The notes under the pieces are model-generated. The model ran no database searches and was not told the DNA's origin. It was given only the letters and a program-made list of their open reading frames with translations. From contig JAZBQD010000006.1 of assembly GCA_036583965.1 (NCBI GenBank), positions 186,001 to 250,000 of the forward strand: a stretch of 64,000 nucleotides of DNA, read 5' to 3'. This document shows, one piece after another, positions 1-9,944 of this stretch (its first letter is position 1; each line of letters starts with the position of its first letter). The position numbers and the translations under genes are program-made. Source of the stretch: Prunella strophiata. Taxonomy: Eukaryota; Chordata; Aves; Passeriformes; Prunellidae.

Positions 1-633
1 ATGGTGTTTTTGTCACACATATCCACAAAGCGCTTCAGCAGCCCCAGGGACCATCTCCACCTGCTGTTCTCTCCTGGTGGCTGCCCTCGCCTGGCTGGTG
101 GCCACCACGGCCTCTCCCAGGGCATTGTTGGTGGCCGCCTTTTCCTTGCTGGTGCCCGCCGAGACCACCTCCTCCCTGTCCAGGGCCACCAGCAGCTGCT
201 GACAGCCCGCAGCCATCCCATTGCTGCGAGGTATCACGGTGCGGGCGCCTTCGTCCTGCTGGTTGCAGGCCGGGGCGGTGGCCGTGGTGGTGGCCACGAC
301 CTCGCAGGTGTCACGGATCTCGGTGGCCTCTTCAGTCAGCCGGTCCCTGCTCATCCTGAGTGTGGCCGCTGACTCCCGCCAGGCCTCGGCCGCAGCTCTC
401 GCATCAGCCAAGACTGCCCCAAGCTTGGCCACAAGCTTGGCAGCTTGGGCCTGGCCCAGGGAGGTGACACCACGGTGACCCAAGGAGGTGACACCACGGC
501 GGCCCACAGTCTTACGGACACGCCGGATGACACTCCTCCTGTCTGAGCGCAGGGATTTTGGGGACACGCGCTGCCGCACACGCCGGTGTGGCCCTGTCAG
601 AGTGGCCAGAATGTTAAACAGCATCTCCTTCAT
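1..633 (-). pseudogene. Terminal exon of orphan tandem-exon gene, left copy (partial, frameshifted)
   Basis: Read on the minus strand, the exon follows a polypyrimidine tract and AG (splice acceptor just above 633) and opens ATGAAGGAGATG. It encodes a helical, basic and Ala-rich stretch with many Arg/Glu/Lys and no motif I recognise. It closely matches the terminal exon at 56790-57680. An extra base near position 51 (relative to the right copy) shifts the frame and ends it early. The true 3' end lies beyond the window. The frameshift may be real decay or a consensus error. Confidence 0.6.
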
Positions 634-985
634 CTGGGGAGGGGACAGAGGAGGTGTCAGGGACCTCGGGGCACTTACGGCCTCCTGGGGTGGCCCTGTA
701 CCCTTGAGGGGTCCTCTTTGCTCCTCCATCCCTTTGTCAGGCTCTTGTTCCCTCTTCCACCCCCTGCCCCACCCCTCATAGCCCCTGTCACACCCCTGCC
801 ACCACTGCTGTCCCCTCTGCCACCCCCCACCAGCTCCTGTTTCCCCTCCTGCAGTAAGTCACCCCCATCCCCCACTGCTCCCTCCGTCCCAGTTTCTCCT
901 CCCGCCCCGTCACCTCCCCCCTTCCTTCCACTCCCTCCTGTCCCCTCCCGCCACCCCCCATGTCCCCTCTGTCCCCCTGTCGCAC

Positions 986-2012
986 CTCTTGGAGCTCCAT
1001 GCTCACTGGGGACCCGGCAGGGAAGCTCTGGGGATGCTCCGGGGGTTGAACGAGCTTTGGGATGTCCTCAGTGGCTCTCAGGCACCGCTCGGCCACCCCA
1101 CAGGCACTGGGGCCGGCGGGACCACCACAGAAATAGAACTTGAACATGTAGTCAACTGTCCCCAGCAGGTGATCCTTGGCCAGGCAGGCACTGGCCTCCC
1201 ACAGCCGCTCAGCCACGGCCACCCTGGACACCAAGTCCTCGGGGACATCGGGGGACTCCTCATTTGTCCCTTCCACGGTGGCCTCGATGTCCTTAACCCT
1301 GCGCTGCAGCTCCCGGGGGAACACGGTGGCTTTGTCACACATGGCCACCAAGCGTTCCAGCAGCCCCAGGGCCACCTCCACCCGCTTTCTCACCATGGCG
1401 GCCGTTGCTGCCTCACGGGCGGCCTCCCTGGCTTCATACCTGGCTACATACCTGGCCACCTTCCTCAGCCCCCTCCTCCCCACCCAGGGCCTCACTCAGC
1501 TCCATCATGTTTTCCCGAGCTGTCCCATAATGGGCAGCCTCGTCCCACAGCTCCCTGGCCCAGGTGGTGGCGTTGGCCTCCACGTTGGCCGCCTCAGCGG
1601 CCACCGTCCTGAGGGTGTTGAGGAGCTTGGTGGCTGCTCTGGCCAGCCCGGCCCAGCTGTCCACAAGCCCAGCCACCGACCCCACCCAGTCGCTGACCTC
1701 CAGTTTCACATGGAACCAAGTGGTCCATGGGGTGCCCTCATAGGCAGCCAGGGCCTGGCTCAGGGAGGTGAGAGGGACATCAACATAATGAACATCATTG
1801 GGGGTGACACCACTGCGCCACCAGATGCCATAAATCCAGTTCAGGGCGGCATGGAGATCATTGGTGAAGTCCTCCAGTTTCCAGTACCAGCGTCCTGGGG
1901 ACATGCGCAGCATCACGCCCTCCTCCAGACTGGCCAGACTGTCCGTGGTGGCCAGCACCTCGCCCAGGATGGCCACCACAGTGACCTGTGGCTGCAGCAG
2001 GTCTCTGGGCAG
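986..2012 (-). pseudogene. Internal ~1-kb exon of orphan gene, left copy (one +1 frameshift)
   Basis: The exon begins after CTCCCCAG (minus strand, exon base 1 = 2012) and ends with ATGGAGCTCCAAGAG followed by the GTGCGA donor at 985. Its length of 1027 nt is not a multiple of 3, against 1008 in intact family exons. The protein shows the family hallmarks: an N-terminal LLQPQV segment, a WW-containing segment, an alpha-helical block ending GEEGAEE, a CDKAT..FPRELQ segment, and C-terminal ACGVAERC. One extra base at about 1461 breaks the frame inside the GAEE block. Both splice signals look intact. Confidence 0.65.
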
Positions 2013-2369
2013 CTGGGGAGGGGACAGGGGAGGTGTCAGGGACCTCGTGGCACCACCTCCTGTGGTGGCCCCCTGCCCCCGAGGGGTCCCGTTTGACCCC
2101 TCCTTCCCTTTGTCAGCTTCTTGTTCCCTCTGGCACCCCCCCCTCCAACCCCCGTGTCCCTCCCCTCCCCGTGCACCCCCATCCCCCACTGCTCCCTCCC
2201 CCCACGTTTCCCCTCCCCCTCTCTGTCACCTCCCCCCTTCCTGCCACTCCCTCCTGTCCCCTTTGCGACCCCCTGTCCCCCCCCCCGCCACCCCCCGTGT
2301 CCCCCCATCCCCCACTGCCCCCTCCTCCCCCCAGTGTCCCCTCTGTCCCTCTCTTCCCCCCCGTCGCAC

Positions 2370-2384
2370 CTCTTGGAGCTCCAT
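2370..2384 (-). CDS. First coding exon (MELQE) of left orphan gene
   Basis: The minus strand reads ATG GAG CTC CAA GAG then GTGCGAC, a phase-0 donor. The same arrangement occurs at 31967-31981 and, damaged, at 55048. The start is chosen because the ATG is the first one downstream of the CRE/GC-box promoter and the same 15 nt recur at the end of every internal exon. The exon is too short for ORF callers; transcription is inferred, not shown. Confidence 0.5.
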
Positions 2385-2524
2385 GGTCACTGGGGACACC
2401 TTGGGGACACCTTGGGGACGCTCCGGTGGCGCACGACCCCCGGGACCAGCGCCGGTCCCGGCCCTGAATCGGCCCCGGGAACGGCGGGCACGGAAATGCC
2501 CGAGCGGGCTCGGGACGCGCCGGA

Positions 2525-2560
2525 AAGGGGCGGGGCGAGGTGACGTCACTGCCCCTCCTC
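2525..2560 (-). promoter_or_regulatory. GC-rich promoter with CRE (TGACGTCA at 2541-2548)
   Basis: A perfect CREB/ATF palindrome sits about 160 bp upstream of the first-exon ATG on the minus strand. It is followed by a GC box (CCCCGCCCC) and TTTCCGG, an ETS-like core. The same CRE-plus-TTCC arrangement recurs at 31820 and 39186 and, mutated, at 54896 and near 31400. No TATA box is seen, which fits a housekeeping or germline-type CpG promoter. Confidence 0.55.
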
Positions 2561-2799
2561 TCCGCACCAGGACCGCCTCAATCCATGGGAAGCTCCAGGC
2601 TGGATTTGGGCGCTTTTGAGGCTGAATCCCGGGGGGTTTAGGCTCAGTCCCGGGGGGTTTAAACTCAGTCCCGCCGTTCCCAGGTGGGTTCCGCCGTTCC
2701 CGGCTGGGTTTAGGAGGGAACGCGGAGCGCTCTGAGGAGCGGGCGGAACTGCCCTCAACCAAGATGGCGGCGCGGCTTCTCTCGCGAGACCTCGGGCGA

Positions 2800-3890
2800 G
2801 AAGTGGGGAGGGGGCGGTTAGGAGGGGTTTGGGGTGTCCTGAGGGGATTTGGGGATCCTGAGGGGATTTGGGGGATCCTGAGGGGATTTGCGAGGTCCTG
2901 AGGGAGAATTCGGGGGTCCTGAGAGGGTTTGGGGGTGGTGTGAGGCGGTTTGGGGGGGGTCCTGAGGGGATGCGGAGGGTTCTGAGAGGGTTGGGGGATC
3001 CTGAGGGAGTTTGGGGGAGTTTTGAGGGGGTTGGAGGCTTTGAGGGGGATGTGACGGGATTTGGGGGGCATCTGAGAGAGAATTGGGTGTCCTGAGGGAT
3101 TTGCGGAAATCAGAGAGGGGTTGGGGGGGGTCCTGAGGGATGTGAGGGGGTCATGAAGGGGTTTGGGGGTTCCTGAGGGAGAATTGGGGTCCTGAGTGGG
3201 TTTGGTATGGATTTTGGGGGCATCTGAGAGAGAATTGGGGTCTGAGGGGGTATGGGGTGGATTTTGGGGGGATCTGAGGGAGAATTTAGAGTCCTGAGGG
3301 GGGTTTGGGGTGGATTTTGGGGGGGTCTTGAGGGAGAATTGGGGTCCTGAGGGGGTTCTGGGGGGATTTTTGGCGGTCCCTGAGTGAGAACTGGGGGTCC
3401 TGAGGGCATCCGGGGGGGGCTCTTGAGGGGCTGTTGGGGGGGGATTTTGGGTGGTTGTGAGAGAGAATTTGGGCTCATGAGTGAATTTTGGGATCCTGAG
3501 GGAATTGGGGGGAGGGGGATCTTTGAGGGGGTCCTGAGAGGATTGGGGGAGATTTTTGGGGGTCCTTGACTACATTTGGGCCGTTTGTTACGGAATTTTG
3601 GGGAGTTTAGGGCTGATTTGCGTGACTTTATGGATCCCTGACCAGGTTGGGGCCATATTGGAGGGATTTGGGGTAATTTTGGGGATCCCTGACTGGGTTT
3701 TGGTGTATTCTTGGGTCTTTCTGGGGTAATTTTGGGGTCCCTGCCCTGATTTTGGGATCCCTGACTGGATTTGGGGTATTCTCAGGTAATTTTGGGGTTC
3801 CTGACCAGATTCTGGGAGGGGGGGGGATTTGGGGTTATTTTGGGGTCCCTGCCTGATTTTGAGGATTTCTGATGGAGTTTTGGGGTTCTT
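2800..3890. repeat. G-rich degenerate tandem repeat upstream of left gene
   Basis: The plus strand is built from variants of TCCTGAGGGGATTTGGGG and, further out, TTTTGGGGTCCCTGACTGG, with irregular spacing. The reverse complement forms 53090-54620. No gene is visible; ORFs here are frame-open repeat. G-runs on the plus strand could form quadruplexes. Confidence 0.75.
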
Positions 3891-3930
3891 TTGCGGTCCC
3901 GTGACTTGATTTTGTGGTATTTTGGATGGT

Positions 3931-4257
3931 TACCCCTTTATGGAGGGGAGAGAAAATATTGGTGCCTCGACCACCACCCCAGGAATATAAATTCATACTG
4001 CAGGACTGATTCGATTTTCCTCCTTTGCCTGATTCTGGGAGCCTCCTGGGGACAAAGATTAAGCTTTCAAGCCCTTCTGATATTACTTTGAAATGCAGAA
4101 GAAAACTTCAGCAAAAAGAGACTAAATCTTCCCTCTCCTGGAAAAATGGCAAATATCTTTGGGGGATGGGCAGGCTTGGGCGATTTGTTATTATCCCACC
4201 CCCAGAGTGAGGGAGCCCCCCGGCTCACTAACACCCCCAGGGCACCAGACTCTACTG
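3931..4257. other. No gene seen (unique-looking AT-richer flank)
   Basis: The G-rich repeat fades out at about 3900 and ordinary mixed sequence follows up to the gap. Short open frames here have no recognisable content. Confidence 0.5.
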
Positions 4258-4757
4258 NNNNNNNNNNNNNNNNNNNNNNNNNNNNNNNNNNNNNNNNNNN
4301 NNNNNNNNNNNNNNNNNNNNNNNNNNNNNNNNNNNNNNNNNNNNNNNNNNNNNNNNNNNNNNNNNNNNNNNNNNNNNNNNNNNNNNNNNNNNNNNNNNNN
4401 NNNNNNNNNNNNNNNNNNNNNNNNNNNNNNNNNNNNNNNNNNNNNNNNNNNNNNNNNNNNNNNNNNNNNNNNNNNNNNNNNNNNNNNNNNNNNNNNNNNN
4501 NNNNNNNNNNNNNNNNNNNNNNNNNNNNNNNNNNNNNNNNNNNNNNNNNNNNNNNNNNNNNNNNNNNNNNNNNNNNNNNNNNNNNNNNNNNNNNNNNNNN
4601 NNNNNNNNNNNNNNNNNNNNNNNNNNNNNNNNNNNNNNNNNNNNNNNNNNNNNNNNNNNNNNNNNNNNNNNNNNNNNNNNNNNNNNNNNNNNNNNNNNNN
4701 NNNNNNNNNNNNNNNNNNNNNNNNNNNNNNNNNNNNNNNNNNNNNNNNNNNNNNNNN
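4258..4757. other. Assembly gap, 500 N
   Basis: Exactly 500 N, a conventional placeholder for unknown size. Open frames spanning it are meaningless. Confidence 0.99.
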
Positions 4758-4938
4758 TGATGGAAATAAGGTAAAGAATTTCCATGACCATTCTAAGTCA
4801 GCATCTGACTGAGGTTCTGATTGACAACCAGCAAATTGCTAAGGGAACCTCTTGAGCTGTGTTTGTTCTCCTTCCTGCAAAGGGCCCTGCAGAGGACTAC
4901 AAACACTGCCTTTTTTCTTTAAACACAAAAGGGAGAAT
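4758..4938 (+). mobile_element. 3' end of a retroviral internal region with polypurine tract
   Basis: The sequence ends in ACACAAAAGGGAGAAT directly before an LTR-like TGTGGCAG start. That is the expected polypurine tract (PPT) position for a provirus whose body lies in the gap. No env reading frame can be assigned with confidence. Confidence 0.45.
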
Positions 4939-5310
4939 TGTGGCAGCAGCTCTCTGGCCACAGAGAGCAACAGGCACGACTGTCCCTTGCATTGTCCTGG
5001 GGAAGGCTGTGAGAAGTTCAGAGAAAACAGTGAGAAACAATTCTTATCTCCACTTGCTGAACCTGTTGTTGTGTACATGTGGAATATGTTACGGAGATTT
5101 GTTTACCCAAGAGTGATTTCTTAATTGGACACTAGATGGTGTTTGGATTGATTGACCAATTAGGTCAAAGATGTATTGGACTGTCTGTAAGGGTTACAGC
5201 TTCTTAAGAAGTACAGTATAGTATAGTATAATGTGATATGCTATAATATAGAATAAAGCAATGGATCAGCCTTCTGCAATCATGGAGTCAATGCTAATTA
5301 TTACCCAGCA
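4939..5310 (+). mobile_element. LTR, family B (probable 3' LTR)
   Basis: It starts TGTGGCAGCAGC after a polypurine tract, carries a TATA-like AT-rich stretch and AATAAA at 5252-5257, and ends near TTACCCAGCA. Related copies lie in reverse at 49892-50228 and as a fragment at 58945-59055, next to a gammaretrovirus-like gag, which suggests a class I origin. Confidence 0.65.
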
Positions 5311-5911
5311 TGGGGTCCTGCAGAGACACATCCCTCAGCGAGATGCTTGTGAACGGTTTAAGTTTTTTCGTTTTTCATGGGAGGCAATTTTTAAGAACTA
5401 CAAGCAGCTGGTCTGCCTGCAAAAAGAGGCATTCTACAGACTTGTCAACTTTCCCAACATGTCTGCTACAGCTTATGAACGGTAAAGCCCTGGAGGGTAC
5501 TTATGGACAGTTATGGACGATTGCATACAGCGTGTCGATGCCCTGGATCTGTGGTGGCCCCTCCTGTGAACCCCCACGTTTTTCCATTTCTGTGAAGCTT
5601 CCCGTATCTTTCCTTACCCTTTTGTTACCAAGTGTGCGGCAAGGAGTGAGAACTGCCAGGACAGCACAGAGTTGCTGCCGTGTCTCAGTCACCCCGTGTC
5701 TCCCCCTCCACCACCCTATCCCCCTGTCCCTGAAGGCAGAACAAGGGACGGAATCTTTCCAGAAATGATGCGGGAGCGCTGCCATCCTCTTGCTGTCCTG
5801 TGTCCTCCTTCACCCTGTCTTTCCATATCCCCCATTCCCTACCCTGAATGGTGATGGCCATGTAAGAGATGGTCTGAAGTTTCCTTCATTTGCCTCATGA
5901 CCATCACAAGG
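5311..5911. other. No assignable gene
   Basis: Mixed sequence between two LTRs. A frame at 5261-5485 and an overlapping one to 5768 show no family I recognise and no splice context. It could be retroviral internal debris or host flank. Confidence 0.4.
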
Positions 5912-6534
5912 TGTCCAAGACTGCAAGACAAGATGTATTCTATTTGCCATCTGGATGGCAGTTGTCTTCTGTTAAGTGGGCAGTTTTCCTTATCTCTTCC
6001 ACAACCACTCCTCCCTCTGGGGAGACATCTGCTGATAATAGGCCATTGAATGTCACTGCATGACTTATAAAAACTGTAGCATCCCATTGGGAGATGCTCC
6101 GCCCAGAGGGAGGAGCCAAGCATTCCTACCTGGATATAATCTTGAGGTTTTGGAACACCAGCATGGCTTTTTCCACTGGATTTCCCAGAGGAACAGCTGC
6201 CTCTTCCACTGGAGGAAGACTACACCCTTCTGCAGGATCCCTGCTCCAACAGAACCACCTTGACACTCCAGGAGGACTACAGCCACAATGCCAATTGGAC
6301 TGCTACCAACATCCTGACCAACAGGGATGTCAGTCTGTGTTCTGACTCTGTCAGTGTTGTTTTGATTTACTGTATTGTTTATTTTTTTATTTTATTCCCT
6401 AACAAAGAACTGTTATTTCCTGCTCCATATCTTTGCCTGAGAGCCACCCTTAATTTGAAATTTGTAACAATTCAAAGGGAGGGGGTTTACATTTTGCCTT
6501 CCTTGGCAGACATCTGTCTTTCCAAAGAAAGACA
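5912..6534 (+). mobile_element. LTR, family X (5' LTR)
   Basis: It starts TGTCCAAGACTG, carries TATAAAA at 6066-6072, and ends GAAAGACA five bases before a tRNA-Lys primer binding site, so it is a 5' LTR. A second plus-strand copy at 51372-53035 is interrupted by the 1.4-kb poly(T). A third, inverted and partial copy sits at about 25989-26220. Confidence 0.7.
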
Positions 6535-6539
6535 GGTTT

Positions 6540-6557
6540 TGGCGCCCAACGTGGGGC
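6540..6557 (+). other. Primer binding site, tRNA-Lys1,2 type
   Basis: TGGCGCCCAACGTGGGGC matches the complement of the tRNA-Lys1,2 3' end, as used by MMTV/HERV-K-type betaretroviruses. It lies 5 nt downstream of LTR X. The same site occurs inverted at 50761-50778 and degraded at about 25971-25988. Confidence 0.8.
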
Positions 6558-6608
6558 TCAAGGGCATACAAACAAAAAGGGAATAACAATTTGTGGGTGG
6601 TCTAATTT

Positions 6609-7046
6609 TTGTGTGCTGATATAGAAGCCTCGTTAAGCAACATCATGTGGTCCAGCTTACCCTGGTTTGGGTGGCACGTAGTCATGGCTACATTTCTCCC
6701 ATTTGCAGGCCCTTATCTAAACGTGGGTCCTATAAGCAAGGCTACTGTGGCTGTTATCCAGTTTGCTTTCTGGGGTAATAAGGTGAGCAATTAACAGATT
6801 TTTAACTTCCTCTGGAAGGCAGGCACATGGATTCAGAGCTATCACACACTAACTGTATGGTTTTGGAGTTACTTTAATAATGGTACCCACTGTGAGGAAA
6901 TGACACCTGGAGACATTTTCTCCCAACCCTTCACCCAGCTCTTTGGGTCTGCCCCACCAGTTTTTGAAGGGTTCAAACCCTCTCTGAATGCCAATGATAT
7001 CATACAGTGGTTGGTGTTGCTGATATGCCTGTTAACCCTTTTTTAG
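6609..7046 (+). pseudogene. Conserved leader ORF of LTR-X element, function unknown
   Basis: A single frame, interrupted by one TAA at 6792, encodes an aromatic- and hydrophobic-rich peptide. It includes a segment FTQLFGSAPPVF and a C-terminal hydrophobic stretch (IIQWLVLLICLL) that could span a membrane. The inverted copy at 25397-25900 preserves the same residues almost unchanged. An AAGGTGAG motif just before the shared stop resembles a splice donor, so the two halves may not be one exon. I do not recognise a family. Confidence 0.4.
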
Positions 7047-7530
7047 CAATCAGAGATAAGGGAAGGTTGACTTGGATAACCATCCTGACACTTGTGATAA
7101 TCACATATCCTCTGAACAGAAAGAGACAGAGCTCTCCCAGGATTTTCCTGGGAAGCTGTGAGAAGATGTGGCAAACTTATGGAACAGAATTAAAACAATT
7201 TTTATCTCTCTTTCTGTAGCCATTGTTAATAGATATAGTTCTCCAGAGTGTGCTATTCATAGTTCTCCAGCAGTGTGAGAAGTTTTTACTTTGAGACCAA
7301 TCAAGTCTCACCTTAGCGAGTCACATTATAAAAAGACCTGCTACTTTTATTAAACACTTTTTGCCTTCTGATCCACATGAAGACTGGAGGCTTTCATTCC
7401 ATCCCTGACTCAACAAGCATCAGACACCTGCCCCAGAGAACTAGGGACTGATGCCCCAGAGCCTGACCCTGCCCCAGAGACTGGGGATGCTGCCCCAGAG
7501 CGTGTCCAATCCTCACAACCCACCTCAGAA
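7047..7530 (+). mobile_element. Partial LTR-like promoter segment and CCCCAGAG repeats
   Basis: TATAAAAA at 7327-7334 and ATTAAA at 7349-7354 within about 190 bp resemble the R region of an LTR. This may be the truncated 5' LTR of the ERVL element that follows. A run of GCCCCAGAG-type repeats (about 7430-7505) leads into the gag frame. No primer binding site was found. Confidence 0.4.
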
Positions 7531-9303
7531 ATGAACTACCCAGAGTGGGTGGGGGTTCTGGTGAAGGAGATAGGCCAGGTGCTGAAGGAATACATCTCCC
7601 AGGCTGGTGAGAAACCCTCCACCTGCCTTGAAGAGGGAGAGCCTGATGGTGCAGTAGTGGAACCCACAGATTTTACAACCATCCAGGTTCCAGCTGAACC
7701 GCAAGGGCAACCACATCCAGCAGCAGTCGCCCCTGTAGAAACGAGGAAGTCTAAGATGAAATCAGAGCACCAAGATAATAAGGATAAGAATGGAGGGCCC
7801 TCACAACCTACAGGGGAGCCAGAGGTTGCGATCATCACCGAGTCCCTGACATATGAAATTCTCCCTAATCTGCACAAAGACATTGCATGACGGGGATGTG
7901 AGGCTTATATAACCTGGCTACTTTGGGTCTGGGACCTTATGGGTACAGGCATCCATCTGGATGGTGGTGAGGCAAGGAATTTGGGACCCTTGACCCAGGA
8001 CTCATGTGTGAATCAGATTTTTGTAAGGGAGCCAGGGTCCCTTTCCCTCTGCGAGCAGCTTTTAATGAGTGTCAGAGAGAGGTTTGTCCAAAGGGAGAGA
8101 ATGCAGGAGCACCACCATAGAATGCACTGCAAGACCCTTGAGAAAGGGATCCAAGAGCTGAGAGAAGTGGCTGTATTGGAGGGATGGACAGCATGATAAT
8201 GACCCCGACAAGGTCAGGTGCACAGGGCAAATGTTGAGGAGTCTGGCAAATCCAGGGCCATCTCAATACACCACCTTCATTGCAACGATTGATGCTGATG
8301 CCAACTGAGAAACAGTGAGCTCTGTTGCCAACAAGCTTAGAAATTGTAGAAAGTGTGTATTTTATGATTGGCTTTTCACAAATATTAAAATGAATATTAT
8401 ATATGTTATGTTAGAAAGTTATGCTGTATCAATTTTCTTAAGTGGGTCATTAAATATTGTTTTAGGTTATAACATAATGTTAAAATAGAAACTGGTGAAA
8501 TAGAAATGCTATGTAAGATACTTGTTTTTAAAAGAGAGGAATGAGGTACTCCTACTGAGATAGCAGCCTCCACAGGACACCAAAATGTTTCAGAGAAAAA
8601 GAATTTATGGCTCCCTTATCAGAAGAAACTAACTTCTTCCCGCCTTGCTCAGCCCTGAAGATGCCGTTATGATTAACAGGAAGAAGTTGACACTGACCAG
8701 ACAGAATCCTTTGTTTGAATGGAATTTATGCATCATGTATGAGGTGTATGAATATGCAACAGGCTATTGCTTTTAAGGGTTAATCCTCTGTTAACGTGTG
8801 TCCTTTTTCAGGCTTATTTTGCCCAGAAAGAGGTACCCAGACATTCTGTAACTCTTTATTTTTATTGTCTCGTATTGTCCTAATCCCAATTGTTCAAATT
8901 TTTATTACTCTAATTATATTGCTATTTTTATAACCATTTTATTACTATTAAACTTTTAGAATTCTAAAAACAAGTGATTGGTGTTTTTCACAGAAATTAT
9001 GAGAGTATGTTTAATGGCCCCATGTAGGCTCATGTCTCTGCTGTGATCAAGGAACTCAAAGAGGAGATGAGGGAGATGAGGGAGGAGGTGAGGAGAAACA
9101 GTTCCCATATGGCACCAGTGCATGTCACAGGCCCCAAAGTCAGAGCCCAACATCCCCCAGCTAGACAGAGAGGGTACACCCCAGGGGCTGACCTGTGGTT
9201 CTTCCTGCGTGACCATGGGGAAGACATGGGAAGGTGGAATGGGAAACCCACTTCTGTCCTGGCAGCACAGGTGCATCAACTCAAGGAGGGAAACACTAAT
9301 TGA
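7531..9303 (+). pseudogene. ERVL-like gag, interrupted by a solo LTR
   Basis: The frame from 7531 carries an acidic, Pro-rich N-terminal part, then a segment typical of avian ERVL gag (ITESLTYEIL, then WDLMGTGIHLDG and VREPGSLSL). A TGA at 7888-7890 and a frameshift near 8196 break it. The C-terminal gag part resumes at 9043-9303 (coiled EMREMREEV, then LWFFLRDHGEDM) after an LTR insertion. Protease, RT and most of RNase H are absent downstream. Gag would form the virus-like core; this copy cannot. Confidence 0.7.
8345..8992 (+). mobile_element. Solo LTR with 5-bp target duplication GAAAT
   Basis: The LTR begins TGTAGAAAGTG, ends TTTTTCACA, and is flanked by GAAAT on both sides (8340-8344 and 8993-8997). 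An ACTATTAAACTTT signal near the 3' end fits ATTAAA polyadenylation. It is AT-rich and typical of passerine ERVL LTRs. It splits the ERVL gag, so it arrived later and then lost its body by LTR-LTR recombination. Confidence 0.85.
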
Positions 9304-9395
9304 GGGAGTTCCACTAAAGTGAAGGTAGCCTCAATGTCCCATGACCAAGCTGCCAGGTATGATCCCCTTGAAGGAACCTCTACTGTTGTAATGTG

Positions 9396-9830
9396 TTTCT
9401 AGATTTTGTAATAGTTTTGTTTTTGTATCCCCTTATTTTCCCCAAATGGTTTTCCCCAGGTTGTTTCCGCTCCCTCTAAACCATTCCCAACTCTCCGCCC
9501 TGGCTCTCTGTCAATCACTCAGCATCCCATCCCTTACATCTAGAAAGTTCAGTCTGAGTCGTTGTGTGATTAGTCAGAGGCCAGGGGTCAACCCCCCAAG
9601 TCTTACCCCATACGCTATCCCAAATGTCCATACCTTTAGTGTACATCCCTTGGGAGTTTTTATTGGTCAGTGAATGTTATCTACTTTTGGTTTCCACCTC
9701 CCCTTAAGTGTTACCTTGGCACCTCTCCCAGTGCTCTGAGCATGAGGCCTCCTGAGGTGCAGGAGCTCCCATGAGCTCCTGAATAAAACATTGGATTTGT
9801 TATGAGTCGGCCGCTTTTCCTTCATCGTTG
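9396..9830 (+). mobile_element. LTR replacing ERVL pro-RT region (boundaries approximate)
   Basis: Sequence from TGTAATGTGTTTC to the TTGCCTGAGTCTC region carries AATAAA at 9782-9787 and lies between ERVL gag and the RNase H tail. The ERVL pol is missing here, so insertion was accompanied by a deletion. I found no clear target duplication. Confidence 0.5.
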
Positions 9831-9944
9831 TTGCCTGAGTCTCTTCTGCTGCAAGGCAAATAGCCTAGCTGCCATCTGTACCCCCAGAGCACTGGAAAGT
9901 GACCCCCCACCACTGTCCACTGTGTCGGAGCTGGTCGGGGTTCC

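Larger units (their letters stand above)
1..3930 (-). repeat. Left arm of a large inverted repeat
   Basis: This block matches, in reverse complement, the block at about 53090-57439. Shared parts in order are a terminal exon, an intron, a 1-kb internal exon, an intron, a 15-nt first exon, a GC-rich promoter and a long G-rich repetitive upstream flank. Base 1 here pairs with about base 57439 there, so the arm runs off the window. The arms differ by many substitutions and by one-base indels, so they are not an identical assembly duplicate. Arm ends were judged by eye. Confidence 0.8.

Noticed and set aside
1..2560. Plus-strand proteins opposite the left gene and minus-strand proteins opposite 32-38 kb
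   Set aside because: High GC leaves antisense frames open. Splice signals, start cassette and promoter all point to the other strand.
4146..4812. Open frames across the N gaps (also 39663-40501)
   Set aside because: They consist of unknown residues.
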